From Propionibacteriaceae bacterium (GTDB lineage Bacteria; Actinomycetota; Actinomycetes; Propionibacteriales; Propionibacteriaceae), in assembly GCA_031271975.1 (NCBI GenBank), contig JAISUR010000004.1:1-64000 (forward strand): a stretch of DNA of 64,000 bases, written 5' to 3'. A program made the translations under genes and the position numbers. The notes below the pieces were generated by a model. That model did not search any database and was not told the origin of the DNA. It saw only the letters and a program-made list of their open reading frames with translations. Of the stretch, positions 1-8,688 are shown in pieces (positions within the stretch are counted from its first letter, which is position 1; every line of letters starts with the position of its first letter).

Positions 1-269
1 CTGCTAGACGCACCCAAACCGAAAATCACCGGTGTTCCCGCGGTCGGTGTCACCCTGGTCGCCAACCCCGGTGTGTGGGCCCTGGCGAAGTGGGCTTGGC
101 ATACCAGTGGTACCGCTCCGGAAAGGCGATCACCGGCGCCACCGGACCCACCTACCTGGTCCAGCCCGCCGACGTAGGCAAAACCATCACCATCAAAATC
201 ACCGGCACCAAAACCGGCTACAAAACCGCCCCCACCACATCTGGCAAAACCGCGAAAATCAAAAAATAG
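1..269 (+). pseudogene. C-terminal end of secreted Ig-like repeat protein, frameshifted
   Basis: Only the 3' end lies in the window. Reading from base 1 gives PKITGVPAVGVTLVANPGVW. The matching continuation GPGEVGLAYQWYRSGKAITG is in another frame and runs to the TAG at 267-269. Together they make one Ig-like module of the YQWYRxGxxIxGA type, known from actinobacterial cell-surface and secreted proteins, ending in the usual Lys-rich tail. The frame breaks at the G-run 77-79: one extra G there would restore a continuous protein. So this is either a broken gene or a base-calling error in a short homopolymer. The enzymatic part of the protein is outside the window, so its role cannot be told. 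Confidence 0.6.
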
Positions 270-280
270 ACACCCCAACC

Positions 281-527
281 TGTCATGCGGGACAAGTTCG
301 GGCATCTTGGGACGCCAGTCCCATGCACCCCGGCAGGGGTGCCCCTGACGGGGCACACGGACTACGTCCGAGATCCCGGAACAAGCCCGGGATGACGGGG
401 GTGTGGTGGCCGTCCCGAGGGGTGCCCCTAGCGGGGCACACGGACTACGTCCGAGATCCCGGAACTCCACCCCACAAAGTTCTTCGATACTTTGCGGGGG
501 CCCCGGGAACGAGTCCGGGATGACGGG
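281..527. repeat. Modular palindromic repeat copy 1, with nested hairpin
   Basis: Non-coding. It consists of short hairpins in series: GTCATGC-type CCGG arms, GGGACgccaGTCCC, GGTGCCCC/GGGGCAC and CGGACtacGTCCG, then a second half with the same order. At 466-507 a 42-bp hairpin (CCCACAAAGT...TACTTTGCGGGG) sits inside the terminal palindrome and is flanked by AAC on both sides (463-465 and 508-510). Related copies lie near 10.6, 13.1, 13.3, 15.2, 27.5, 41.6, 50.4 and 59.2 kb. Confidence 0.85.
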
Positions 528-541
528 CTTGGGGACCAGGT

Positions 542-1273
542 TTACCGGGCCATCCAGCCGCCGTCTACCACCAGGACTTGGCCGTGGATGTAGGCGGCGG
601 CTTCGGAAGCCAGGAAGACCACGGCTCCGCCGACGTCTTGGGGTGTGCCCCAGCGGGCGGCGGGGATGCGTTCGCTGATCTGGCGGGAGCGGACCGGGTC
701 GGCGATCAAGGCCGCGTTCATCTCCGTGTCCATGTAGCCCGGGGCTATCGCGTTCACGTTGACGCCCCGCCCGGCCCATTCGTTGCAGAGGGCTTTCGTC
801 AACTGGGCGATCGCTCCTTTTGAGGCGGAATACGCCGGGACGGTCACGCCACCTTGGAAACTGAGCAACGAGGCCAAGTTGATGATCTTGCCCGCGCCGC
901 GCTGCAGCATGGGCGCGCCGAAGAGCTGGCAAAGCTGGACGACGGCCCGCAGGTTCACTTGGAACACGGCGTCCCAATCCGACAAGGGGAACTCGACGGC
1001 CGGGTGGCGGATTTGGGTCCCGGCGTTGTTCACCAGGATATGCACCGGGCCGCGCGACAAAGCCTGCTCGGCCGCGCTCGCGATAGAGGACTCGTCGGCG
1101 AGATCCGTCTGGATCCATCGGGCCCGTGTCGCCGCATCGGGGCCGCCGCGCGACAGCACGGTCACTTCGGCTCCAGCGTCCAGTAGCGCGGCCGTGATGC
1201 CCGCGCCCAAGCCGCGAAAACCACCGGTCACGACCGCCGTTTTCCCGGTGAGCGAAAAGCCGGTGTCATCCAT
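542..1273 (-). CDS. KduD-like short-chain dehydrogenase
   Basis: A 243-residue classical SDR, predicted cytosolic and NAD(P)-dependent. Visible motifs: cofactor-binding TGGFRGLG near residues 17-24, NNAG near 87, the catalytic Ser in NLASLLS, and YSASK near 154. The stretches NVNAIAPGYMDTEM and the ending VVDGGWMAR closely resemble 2-dehydro-3-deoxy-D-gluconate 5-dehydrogenase (KduD), so oxidation of a keto or hydroxy group on a sugar acid is the best guess. It is the last gene of a three-gene minus-strand unit: its ATG overlaps the end of the alcohol dehydrogenase gene by 8 bases, which implies translational coupling. Substrate is inferred, and other SDR activities are possible. Confidence 0.8.
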   Translation of the reverse strand: MDDTGFSLTGKTAVVTGGFRGLGAGITAALLDAGAEVTVLSRGGPDAATRARWIQTDLADESSIASAAEQALSRGPVHILVNNAGTQIRHPAVEFPLSDWDAVFQVNLRAVVQLCQLFGAPMLQRGAGKIINLASLLSFQGGVTVPAYSASKGAIAQLTKALCNEWAGRGVNVNAIAPGYMDTEMNAALIADPVRSRQISERIPAARWGTPQDVGGAVVFLASEAAAYIHGQVLVVDGGWMAR

Positions 1274-2282
1274 TGGAACTGACCATCACTTTCAAATAGG
1301 CCGCGGCGGCCGCCGCGTCGAACGCCTGGGCCACTTGATTGAGGCCGAACACCTTGACGGGCAGACGACGCAGGTCGAGCGCGTCGGCGGCTACCAACTC
1401 GATTGCCCGGCGCACATCCGCCGTCGTGTAGACGCGCACGCCCACCATGGAAAGCTCCTTGAAGGACATGTCACGCAAGTCGAGCGGATCAGCACCTTTG
1501 TGCACGCCCACAATCACGAGTTTCCCGTGGACGCGGGCCGCCTTGGTGATTTCCAGGGCCGTCGCCGGATGGCCTGACGCGTCACACACGATGTCGCCGC
1601 CTTCACCGGCTGTTCGGGCCGCAAGCTCGGCTGACAAGGTGCTTTCGGGCGGCACGACTGCGAAGCCGAGGTCTTGGGCGACAGCCCGGCGCACGTCGCT
1701 GGGCTCGGATATGACCACCTCGGCCCCATCGGCGCGGGCCACCAGCGCCGTCAACAACCCCACCGGCCCGGCTCCGGCGATGCCCACCACGTCGCCGGGA
1801 GATATTTGGGCCAGGTCCACCGCGTGGACGGCCACCGCCAGCGGTTCGATCCAGGTGGCCAGCAGCGGATCCACATCGCCCGGCACCTCGTGCAGTACGG
1901 CGGGCGGCAGCGCGACATACTTGGCCAACGACCCGGGCAGGTCGATGCCGTAGAGCCCCAGTTCCCGGCAAACGTGCGTTGCCCCTGAGCGGCAAGCAAG
2001 GCACTTGCCGCAGGAGATCAACGGCTCGACCACGACCGGGGTCCCGGCCTTTGGGCCGCCGTCACCGGCTTGGGCCACCGTCCCGGAAATCTCGTGCCCC
2101 AGAATCAGACCCGGCCTTGCCCGGGGGTGGGCGCCGTGGACGATAGAAAGATCCGTGCCGCAGATGCCCGTATAGGCCACTTCGACCAAAGCCCAGCCGG
2201 GCGGAATCTGCGGCAGCGGCACGTCGCGGTATGCGATGGTGTCTGGTCCCACCCAGACGGCTGCGGGCATGGTGTTGCTCAT
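1266..2282 (-). CDS. Zinc-dependent alcohol dehydrogenase (MDR family)
   Basis: A 338-residue medium-chain dehydrogenase. The N-terminal GroES-like domain carries the catalytic-zinc residues in GICGTD and GHE. The structural-zinc cysteines are in CGKCLACRSGATHVC. The Rossmann motif GIAGAGPVGLL follows. It resembles threonine/sorbitol/galactitol-phosphate dehydrogenases and should oxidise a polyol or hydroxy acid with NAD(P). The start at 2282 is chosen because it makes an ATGA overlap with the stop of the upstream hydroxyacid dehydrogenase gene. A longer upstream extension would run through that gene and is rejected. It sits in the middle of a three-dehydrogenase operon next to the IclR regulator; substrate unknown. 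Confidence 0.85.
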   Translation of the reverse strand: MSNTMPAAVWVGPDTIAYRDVPLPQIPPGWALVEVAYTGICGTDLSIVHGAHPRARPGLILGHEISGTVAQAGDGGPKAGTPVVVEPLISCGKCLACRSGATHVCRELGLYGIDLPGSLAKYVALPPAVLHEVPGDVDPLLATWIEPLAVAVHAVDLAQISPGDVVGIAGAGPVGLLTALVARADGAEVVISEPSDVRRAVAQDLGFAVVPPESTLSAELAARTAGEGGDIVCDASGHPATALEITKAARVHGKLVIVGVHKGADPLDLRDMSFKELSMVGVRVYTTADVRRAIELVAADALDLRRLPVKVFGLNQVAQAFDAAAAAAYLKVMVSSNG

Positions 2283-3214
2283 CGTTCGCCTTTCAAGACA
2301 TCGACGACGTTTTGCATGGTGCGCCGTTTCAACTCGCCATACGACTCCTCGGTGTACCAGGCCAGATGCGGAGTGAGCACCACGTTGTCGAGCGTGGTCA
2401 GCGGATGGTCGCTGGGCAGCGGTTCCGATTCGTGGACGTCTATCCCAGCTCCGGCGAGCTTGCCGACGCGCAGCGCAGCCACCAAGGCCTCGGTGTCGAT
2501 CACGCCGCCGCGCGAGGTGTTGACGACGATGGCGTCGGGCCGCATTTGCGCCAGTCGGTCGGCGTCCAGCAGGTGCCGCGTGCTGGCGTCCAGCGGGGTG
2601 TGCAGCGAGACCACTTGGGATTGGGACAGCAGTTCGTCGAGGCTGACCACCGGTATCCCGTGCCACAAGGCGCCCGGCTCGGCGGCGATGTCCGTCCCGA
2701 TCACCCGATATCCCAGCCCGGCGGCCTTGTGTGCGGTGGCGGTGCCGATCCGGCCCAGGCCGATGACGCCGAAAATGCGGCCGCGAATCTGATACAGCGG
2801 GCGCACGCGAGGCAGGTCGAAGCGGCCGGCGCGTAGGCCGCGGTCCAACGTAGTGATCCCACGTGCGACCGCCAAGGCGAGGCCGATCGCGTGGTCGGAG
2901 ACAGCCTCGGTCCCGTAGTCGGGCACGTTGCGCACCGGGATGCCACGCTCCGCCGCCGCGTCCAGGTCGATGTTGTCCAGCCCCACTCCATAACGCCCAA
3001 CAACTTTGAGTCCGGGGAGGGCGTCGAGGACTTCGCCGTCGATTCTGGCGTATTGCACCAGAATGCCGTCGGCCCCGGTGGCGTTGGCGATCAACTCAGC
3101 CCGCGTCCGGGATTGCGTGATGACCAAGTCGACGCCGTTGGCAGCCGCCACCGCCTGTTCTTCGACGAAGGCGTCATGGTCGCATTCGGTAATGACCACG
3201 CGCATTGTCACCAT
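2279..3214 (-). CDS. D-2-hydroxyacid dehydrogenase (CtBP/SerA-like)
   Basis: A 311-residue NAD-dependent 2-hydroxyacid dehydrogenase that reduces a 2-keto acid (for example hydroxypyruvate or glyoxylate) or does the reverse. Visible are the cofactor-binding GVIGLGRIG, the catalytic Arg in VNTSRGGV, the Glu in DVHESEPLP and the His in LTPHLAWY. The start is ambiguous: ATG 3214, GTG 3211 and ATG 3205 all follow the ribosome site AAGGAG at 3218-3223, and 3214 gives the longest sensible product. It is the first gene of the minus-strand operon. The sequence just upstream carries TTTCC-N7-GGAAA, which matches a site before the divergent hyi gene, so both may answer to the IclR protein. The substrate is not determined. 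Confidence 0.85.
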   Translation of the reverse strand: MVTMRVVITECDHDAFVEEQAVAAANGVDLVITQSRTRAELIANATGADGILVQYARIDGEVLDALPGLKVVGRYGVGLDNIDLDAAAERGIPVRNVPDYGTEAVSDHAIGLALAVARGITTLDRGLRAGRFDLPRVRPLYQIRGRIFGVIGLGRIGTATAHKAAGLGYRVIGTDIAAEPGALWHGIPVVSLDELLSQSQVVSLHTPLDASTRHLLDADRLAQMRPDAIVVNTSRGGVIDTEALVAALRVGKLAGAGIDVHESEPLPSDHPLTTLDNVVLTPHLAWYTEESYGELKRRTMQNVVDVLKGER

Positions 3215-3224
3215 CGACTCCTTC

Positions 3225-3262
3225 TTTCCGCGTGAAGGAAAAGCATTTCCGCAGTGTGAAAT
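3225..3262. promoter_or_regulatory. Two candidate IclR operators before the dehydrogenase operon
   Basis: TTTCC-N7-GGAAA lies at 3225-3241 and a related element, ATTTC-N8-GAAAT, at 3245-3262. The shared TTTCCGC starts 21 bases apart, two helical turns. The first has the same arm and spacer design as the 4164-4182 site before hyi. Binding by the IclR protein is inferred. Confidence 0.45.
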
Positions 3263-3310
3263 CATAATGGGGTCCCAATCGGTAGTCAAGGGGCCTCGGG
3301 CGGGTAAAGG

Positions 3311-4066
3311 TCAGCTGCCGGAGAGTTCGGCGGCCAACTGGCGCGCGGCGGCCTGCAGCAGTGGAATGGCGCGGGTGCCCATCTCGGTGGTGACGCGGAC
3401 CGCTGGGCCGGACACGGACAAGGCGGTGGGGACGGCGGCGTTGGGGACGGCCACTGCGAAGCAGCGCACACCGACTTCCTGCTCGCCCTCGTCGATCGCG
3501 TAGCCGCGGCGGCGGATGGCGGCCAGTTCTTCCAGCAGCGAGTCCACGTCGGCTATGGAGTGGGAGGTCTGCGGCGGCATCCCCACCCGGCCGATGATCG
3601 CGCGCACGCGTTCTTCGGGAAGTGTCGCCAGGACCGACTTGCCCACCCCGGTGCAGTGGCAATAGACCCGGCGGCCCACTTCGGTGAACATCCGCATGGC
3701 GTGCGGCGATGGGGCTTGGGCGACGTAAATCATCTTGTCAGACTCAAGCGAGGCCAGGTTGACGGTTTCGCCGAGCTGGCGCACCAGCCCGTCCAAGATC
3801 GGCTGCGCCCAGGCACCGGTGGTCTTGGTCGCCACTGCCCCGAGCTGGATCAGCCTGGGGCCCAACGCGTATTGCCGCGACGGCAGTTGGCGGGCATATC
3901 CGAAGCCGACCAGCGTGCGCATGAGGCGGTGCACGGTGGGGACGGGGAGTTGCAGGCGCTCGGCCAGTTCGGACAGGCCCATCACGCCGTCGGCGGCCGC
4001 CAACTGTTCCAAGATCTCGAACGCGCGGCCCACCGACTGCACGCTGCCGGATCGTTCGCTCGCCAT
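3311..4066 (-). CDS. IclR-family transcriptional regulator
   Basis: A 251-residue repressor or activator of the IclR family. A winged helix-turn-helix is visible near residues 25-50 (GLSELAERLQLPVPTVHRLM). The C-terminal effector domain follows, with the typical VGKSVLATLPEERV and GYAIDEGEQEVGVRCFAVAV stretches. The start at 4066 has a strong AGGAGG eight bases upstream. It stands between the minus-strand dehydrogenase operon and the divergent glyoxylate operon. In enterobacteria and Streptomyces the IclR-type AllR controls gcl-hyi-glxR genes, so it probably does the same job here, but no allantoin genes accompany it and the inducer may differ. Confidence 0.9.
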   Translation of the reverse strand: MASERSGSVQSVGRAFEILEQLAAADGVMGLSELAERLQLPVPTVHRLMRTLVGFGYARQLPSRQYALGPRLIQLGAVATKTTGAWAQPILDGLVRQLGETVNLASLESDKMIYVAQAPSPHAMRMFTEVGRRVYCHCTGVGKSVLATLPEERVRAIIGRVGMPPQTSHSIADVDSLLEELAAIRRRGYAIDEGEQEVGVRCFAVAVPNAAVPTALSVSGPAVRVTTEMGTRAIPLLQAAARQLAAELSGS

Positions 4067-4118
4067 TGACCCGCCTCCTATCACTTTGATGAATGATAGC
4101 CAGTCCAACCCCGTGGTC

Positions 4119-4182
4119 TTGACACGAAACGATATCGGAGTAAACTCCACATTGCAACAGTTCTTTTCCACAAGGCGGAAAA
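4119..4182 (+). promoter_or_regulatory. hyi-operon promoter and candidate IclR operator
   Basis: TTGACA at 4119-4124 and TAAACT at 4141-4146 are separated by 16 bases. Downstream, TTTTCC-N7-GGAAAA (4164-4182) forms a perfect six-base inverted repeat that covers the ribosome site and the A of the start codon. A repressor bound here would block both elongation and initiation of translation. Confidence 0.5.
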
Positions 4183-4958
4183 TGATGACAAAGGATGTCT
4201 ACGCGGTCAACTGTTCGATCCTGCTGACCGATCTGCCGCTGTTGGAACGCCCCGCGGCAGCCAAGGCGGCTGGTTTCGACAACGCTGAGTTGTGGTGGCC
4301 GTTCGGCTCGCCAGTGCCCGACGCCACCGAGATCGCCGCGTTCGCAAAGGCGTTCCAGGACGCCGGGGTGCATCTGACGGGGCTGAACCTCGTCGACGAA
4401 ATGCCCGCCGAGCGCGGCCTGATCTCGTTGCCCGCGCGAGTCGCGGACCTGCGCGCCAACCTGGACGCCGTCACCCGCATCGCGGAAGCGACCGGGTGCC
4501 GCAAGTTCAACGCCCTTTACGGCCTGCGCAAACCTGGTTCGACCCCTGCCGAGCAGGACGAGGTGGCGCTCGCCAACCTGGCGGCCGCCGCGCAGGCCGT
4601 CGCCCGCATCGGCGGCACGATCCTGTTGGAGCCGATCAGCGGCGCGCCCGACTACCCGCTCAAATCTGCCCAAGCCGTCGTCGAAGTCCTCGACCGCGTG
4701 GGCGAGCCGAACATCGGCCTGTTGTTGGACGTGTACCACCTCACCATGAACGGCGACGACGTGGACGCCGCGATTGAGCGATATGGCGACCGGGTGGCAC
4801 ACGTGCAGATCGCCGACGCGCCGGGCCGTGGAGCCCCCGGCAGCGGCGAACTGCCCATCCAACGCTGGATGGAAGACGTCTACGCGCGTGGCTACGACGG
4901 CCTGATCGGCCTGGAATACGTTGACAAGGGCCCGACGCCTTTCGCCTGGGCCGACTAG
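4182..4958 (+). CDS. hyi: Hydroxypyruvate isomerase family protein
   Basis: A 258-residue TIM-barrel sugar isomerase/endonuclease-fold protein. It would interconvert hydroxypyruvate and tartronate semialdehyde in the glyoxylate-to-glycerate route. The metal-binding glutamates are recognisable in ILLEPISG and GLEYVDKG, and LLLDVYH is also typical. It is the first gene of a long plus-strand operon whose next two genes encode tartronate semialdehyde reductase and glyoxylate carboligase, the standard partners. Two ATGs stand in tandem at 4182 and 4185 behind AAGGCGG. The related 2-oxotetronate isomerase OtnI is an alternative, but the gcl neighbour favours Hyi. Confidence 0.85.
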   Translation: MMTKDVYAVNCSILLTDLPLLERPAAAKAAGFDNAELWWPFGSPVPDATEIAAFAKAFQDAGVHLTGLNLVDEMPAERGLISLPARVADLRANLDAVTRIAEATGCRKFNALYGLRKPGSTPAEQDEVALANLAAAAQAVARIGGTILLEPISGAPDYPLKSAQAVVEVLDRVGEPNIGLLLDVYHLTMNGDDVDAAIERYGDRVAHVQIADAPGRGAPGSGELPIQRWMEDVYARGYDGLIGLEYVDKGPTPFAWAD

Positions 4959-4966
4959 GAGCGAAC

Positions 4967-5845
4967 ATGAAGATCGGATTCATCGGACTGGGGATCATGG
5001 GGTCCCCGATGTCCGTCCACTTGCAGAACGCCGGCTACCAGGTGGCCGGCTACGACATCGTCCCCGAAGCTGGCGCGTCTCTGGTCGCGGCGGGCGGCAC
5101 GCGTGCCACGTCCATCGCCCAAGCGGTGCAAGGCGCCGAAGTCGTCGCCCTCATGGTGCCCGATTCTCCGCACGTCGAAGCCGTCTTGACTGGCGCCGGC
5201 GGGGTGTTGCAGCACGCGGCGCCCGGGACGTTGGTCATCGACTTCTCTTCCATCCGCCCCGATGTGACAGCCCGGCTCGCCGAGCAAGTCAAGGCGGCCG
5301 GACTGCGCATCATCGACGCCCCCGTTTCCGGCGGCGAACCGGGCGCGATAGCGGCGACGCTGTCGATCATGGTGGGCGGCGAAGCGGACGACGTCGCGCT
5401 GGCCCAGCCGATTCTCGATGTCGTCGGCGGCACCATAGTCCGGGTGGGCCCCAACGGCGCGGGCCAGACGGTCAAGGCGGCGAACCAACTCATCGTGGCG
5501 GCCAACATCGAGGCGCTGTCGGAGGCAGTCGTGTTTCTGGAGGCCTACGGCGTGGACTTGGAAGCCGCGCTCAAGGTGCTCGGGGGCGGCCTGGCCGGGT
5601 CGGCGGTCCTCAACCAGAAGGCCGGCAAGATCCTGGCGCGCGAGTTCGGCCCGGGATTCAAGATCGACCTGCACCACAAAGACATGGGCATCGTCACGTC
5701 AGCCGCCCGCAACGCCGGGGTCGTCATCCCCGTCGGCGCGCTGATGGCCGAATTGGTCGCCTCCGCGCGGGCCAACGGCGACGGCGCCCTCGACCACTCG
5801 GCGCTCTACCGCGGCGTGCTGCGGCTGAGTGGGAAGAAACTGTAA
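4967..5845 (+). CDS. garR: 2-hydroxy-3-oxopropionate reductase (tartronate semialdehyde reductase)
   Basis: A 292-residue beta-hydroxyacid dehydrogenase that reduces tartronate semialdehyde to D-glycerate with NAD(P)H. The Rossmann motif GFIGLGIMGSPM is at the very N terminus. The substrate-binding DAPVSGGEPGA is near residue 116 and the catalytic Lys lies in GQTVKAANQ near 170. The length is standard. AGGAG stands just before the ATG, and the gene follows hyi after 8 bases. Its product can be phosphorylated by the glycerate kinase at 52 kb. The name glxR is equally usable. Confidence 0.9.
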   Translation: MKIGFIGLGIMGSPMSVHLQNAGYQVAGYDIVPEAGASLVAAGGTRATSIAQAVQGAEVVALMVPDSPHVEAVLTGAGGVLQHAAPGTLVIDFSSIRPDVTARLAEQVKAAGLRIIDAPVSGGEPGAIAATLSIMVGGEADDVALAQPILDVVGGTIVRVGPNGAGQTVKAANQLIVAANIEALSEAVVFLEAYGVDLEAALKVLGGGLAGSAVLNQKAGKILAREFGPGFKIDLHHKDMGIVTSAARNAGVVIPVGALMAELVASARANGDGALDHSALYRGVLRLSGKKL

Positions 5846-5851
5846 GGAGAC

Positions 5852-7624
5852 ATGATGCCCCGCATGCGAACTGTCGACGCGCTGGTCGCGATCATGGTGG
5901 CCGAAGGAGCCACGCAGGCGTTCGGAGTGCCCGGCGCGGCCATCAACCCGCTCTACTCCGCCATGAAAGCCTCCGGCAAGATCGACCACGTGCTGGCTCG
6001 CCACGTCGAAGGCGCCTCGCACATGGCCGACGGCTACACCCGGGCCCGGCAAGGCAATATCGGCGTGTGCATCGGCACGTCCGGCCCCGGTGGCACGGAC
6101 ATGATCACGGGTATGTACGCGGCATGGGCAGATTCTGTGCCCATTTTGTGCATCACCGGCCAGGTGCCGCGCGCAGTCCTCGGCAAGGAGGACTTCCAGG
6201 GCGTTGACATCACCTCCATCGCCAAACCGGTCACCAAGCTGGCTGTCACCGTCATGGAGCCCGGCCAGCTTCCGGCCATCGCGCAGCGCGCCTTCTACGA
6301 AATGCGCTCCGGCCGCCAGGGCCCGGTCCTGCTGGACTTGCCCTTCGACGTCCAGATGGCCGAAATCGACTTCGACCCCGACGCATACCGCCCGCTGGCA
6401 GTGCCCAAGCCCGCGATCACGCCCGAACAGGCCCGGCAGGTGATCTCACTGATCACCGCGGCTGAACGCCCGGTGCTGCTCGCCGGCGGTGGCGTCGTCA
6501 TCGCGGGCGCCGAGAAGCTGCTCGTCGAGCTGGCCGAGAAGTTGAATGTGCCAGTGGTCTCCACGCTGATGGGCTGGGGCGCGATTTCCGACGATCACAA
6601 GCTCGCGGCGGGCCTGGTGGGCATCCAGACCGCCAAGCGCGGCGCCAACGCGACATTCCTGGAGGCGGACGTCGTCATCGGCATCGGCTGCCGCTGGGCG
6701 AACCGGCACACCGGCGCGCTCGACACCTACCGCGCCGGCCGCAAGTTCGTCCACATCGATATCGAGCCGACGCAGTTGGGGAAGATCTTCGCCCCCGACC
6801 TCGGCATCGTGTCCGACGCGCAGGTCGCGCTGGAGGCCTTGCTGGAAGCCGCCGCGCAGGCTGCGCCGCCCGACTACGCCGCGTGGGTGGAGACTTCCCT
6901 GGCCAACCGGCGCAACCTGTTCCGCCGCACCGACTTCAGCGAAGTCCCCATCAAGCCGCAGCGCGTCTTCGCCGAAATGAACAACTATTTCGGCGGCCGT
7001 TGCCGCTACGTGACCACCATCGGCTTGACGCAGATCGCCGGGGCGCAGTTCTTGGACGTGTTCGGCAACCGCGGCTGGATCAACGCGGCGCAGGCCGGCC
7101 CACTGGGCTGGACGGGCCCCGCGGCGCTCGGCGTGGCCAAGGCGTTGCCGGGCGAGTTGGTCGTCGGACTGAGCGGGGATTACGACTTTGAGTTCCTCAT
7201 CGAAGAGTTGGCCGTCGGCGCGCAACACCACATTCCTTACGTGCACGTGGTGTTGAACAACGCCTACCTGGGCCTGATCCGGCAGTCGCAGCGCGGATTC
7301 GACATGGACTACCAGGTGCAGCTTTCGTTCGAGAACATCAACGCGCCCGAGTTGGACGCCTACGGAGTCGACCATGTGAAGGTGGCGGAGGGCCTGGGCT
7401 GCCTGGCGCGGCGCGTCCGGGACCCCAACGAGCTGCCCGCCGCGTTCGCCTGGGCCGAGGAACAGGCCAAGGCCCGTCAGGTGCCGGTGGTCGTCGAGGT
7501 CATCGTGGAGCGCGTCACCAACATCTCGATGGGCACCACGCTCGCAAACGTCAACGAGTTCGAGCCGCTGCCGCCCGAAGGCGCGGTCACCGAGCTGCCC
7601 AAACCGGCGGGAGGTGCGCGATGA
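5852..7624 (+). CDS. gcl: Glyoxylate carboligase
   Basis: A 590-residue thiamine-diphosphate enzyme that joins two glyoxylates to tartronate semialdehyde and CO2. The diagnostic feature is Val in [13 protein letters not shown], where nearly all other ThDP enzymes have the catalytic Glu. This Val, at residue 51 or 52 depending on which tandem ATG is used, is known from E. coli Gcl. [14 protein letters not shown] and the C-terminal ThDP/Mg site [10 protein letters not shown]...[10 protein letters not shown] are also present. AAGGAG overlaps the garR stop region. The stop overlaps the next gene as ATGA. Full length and intact. Confidence 0.95.
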   Translation: MMPRMRTVDALVAIMVAEGATQAFGVPGAAINPLYSAMKASGKIDHVLARHVEGASHMADGYTRARQGNIGVCIGTSGPGGTDMITGMYAAWADSVPILCITGQVPRAVLGKEDFQGVDITSIAKPVTKLAVTVMEPGQLPAIAQRAFYEMRSGRQGPVLLDLPFDVQMAEIDFDPDAYRPLAVPKPAITPEQARQVISLITAAERPVLLAGGGVVIAGAEKLLVELAEKLNVPVVSTLMGWGAISDDHKLAAGLVGIQTAKRGANATFLEADVVIGIGCRWANRHTGALDTYRAGRKFVHIDIEPTQLGKIFAPDLGIVSDAQVALEALLEAAAQAAPPDYAAWVETSLANRRNLFRRTDFSEVPIKPQRVFAEMNNYFGGRCRYVTTIGLTQIAGAQFLDVFGNRGWINAAQAGPLGWTGPAALGVAKALPGELVVGLSGDYDFEFLIEELAVGAQHHIPYVHVVLNNAYLGLIRQSQRGFDMDYQVQLSFENINAPELDAYGVDHVKVAEGLGCLARRVRDPNELPAAFAWAEEQAKARQVPVVVEVIVERVTNISMGTTLANVNEFEPLPPEGAVTELPKPAGGAR

Positions 7625-8271
7625 GCGACGATCTGGCCGCCCGCTTTGCCGGCATCCCCACGGCCCTGGTCACCGACGCGTTCTTGCGGCTCGGTTTGGC
7701 CGGCTGGATGGACGAAGTGCTGCCGCTGGCGCGCGGCATGCGCGTCGCCGGGCGTGCCCGCACGCTGGCATACGGCCCAGTCGGGGCCGCCCCCAAACTC
7801 ACCGCGTCCACCTATCAGGTCATCTCCCAAATCGCTCCTGGCGAGATCCTGGTAGTGGGCGCGGGTGGGACACACGACAACTTGTTCGGCGACAACGGCA
7901 TCGCATTCGCGCAGCGCCAAGGCCTGGGCGGCCTGGTCACCGACTCCAAGACCCGCGACCGCGAAGGCATGCGCGAGCTGGGTTTCCCCGTCTTCTCCCG
8001 CGGCGCCGCGACCCGGCCCCCGGTTGAAGTCGAGCCGCAAGCGTTCGATTCGCCCATCGAATGCGGCGGCGTCCCGGTCAGCCCCGGGGACATCATCGTT
8101 GGCGACGACGACGGCATAGTCGTCGTCCCGGCGGCCCGGGCCGCGGACGTCCTTTACCAAATCGAAGACTTGGCCGACCTGGAGGACGCGGTCGGCGAAG
8201 TCATAGCGCGCGGTGGCAGCGTCGTCGAGATCGAAGCCGCAGTCGCGCGGAAGAAACTGCTACGCCCCTAA
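7621..8271 (+). CDS. RraA-like / HMG-CHA aldolase family protein
   Basis: A 216-residue protein of the RraA/dimethylmenaquinone methyltransferase-like fold, which includes 4-carboxy-4-hydroxy-2-oxoadipate and HMG aldolases. Seen are [14 protein letters not shown] and [13 protein letters not shown], the latter matching the D-x-x-x-R-D metal/pyruvate site of the aldolases. It also has [15 protein letters not shown]. Translation is coupled to gcl by ATGA. In this operon an aldolase that releases glyoxylate or pyruvate from a larger acid would make sense, but that is inference. Several members of the family have no proven enzymatic function. Confidence 0.75.
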   Translation: MSDDLAARFAGIPTALVTDAFLRLGLAGWMDEVLPLARGMRVAGRARTLAYGPVGAAPKLTASTYQVISQIAPGEILVVGAGGTHDNLFGDNGIAFAQRQGLGGLVTDSKTRDREGMRELGFPVFSRGAATRPPVEVEPQAFDSPIECGGVPVSPGDIIVGDDDGIVVVPAARAADVLYQIEDLADLEDAVGEVIARGGSVVEIEAAVARKKLLRP

Positions 8272-8288
8272 ACGAAAGCGAGACGGCG

Positions 8289-8675
8289 ATGTCCGACGAA
8301 GATGAACTGAAAGTGATCGCAGAACGGGAGGATCTGCTGATCAAGGCGATCGGCACTTCAGACCTGGCCCTGTTCGAGGATGTCTTTTCCGCAGACGTCA
8401 CCTACATCCACTCCACTTCGATCGCGGAAACGAAGGAAGAGAACATCGCCGGCCAAGCGCACCGCGTGCACCGGCACGGGTTCACCACGCCGGTGGAAAA
8501 GACCACGCGCATATTCGGCGGCAAAGTCGCGGTGACGCGCGGCCTGATCGACATGATCGACACGGCCCACGGCGACCCGTTCTACATGCGGATCAGGGAG
8601 ACGTTGGTGTGGATCAAGGAAGACGACGGAGTCTGGCGGCTACTGGTCCGGGGCGCTACCCGGCTGCCCTACTGA
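8289..8675 (+). CDS. NTF2/SnoaL-like protein (DUF4440 type)
   Basis: A 128-residue single-domain NTF2-like protein. The segment VTYIHSTSIAETKEENI matches the conserved YxHSxG...K pattern of DUF4440/SnoaL-like domains, and it ends with WRLLVRGATRLPY. Such domains act as small isomerases, lyases or ligand-binding proteins, and no catalytic residue can be assigned. The start at 8289 follows only a weak purine stretch. It lies 17 bases after the RraA-like gene and 13 before a double-domain homologue, so it is in the same operon. A role in handling a lactone or enol intermediate is speculative. Confidence 0.65.
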   Translation: MSDEDELKVIAEREDLLIKAIGTSDLALFEDVFSADVTYIHSTSIAETKEENIAGQAHRVHRHGFTTPVEKTTRIFGGKVAVTRGLIDMIDTAHGDPFYMRIRETLVWIKEDDGVWRLLVRGATRLPY

Positions 8676-8688
8676 GAGGCGAAAGACC

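Noticed and set aside
2283-2666. N-terminal extension of the zinc alcohol dehydrogenase
   Set aside because: The open frame continues through the preceding dehydrogenase gene in another frame. The ATGA overlap at 2279-2282 is a far better start.
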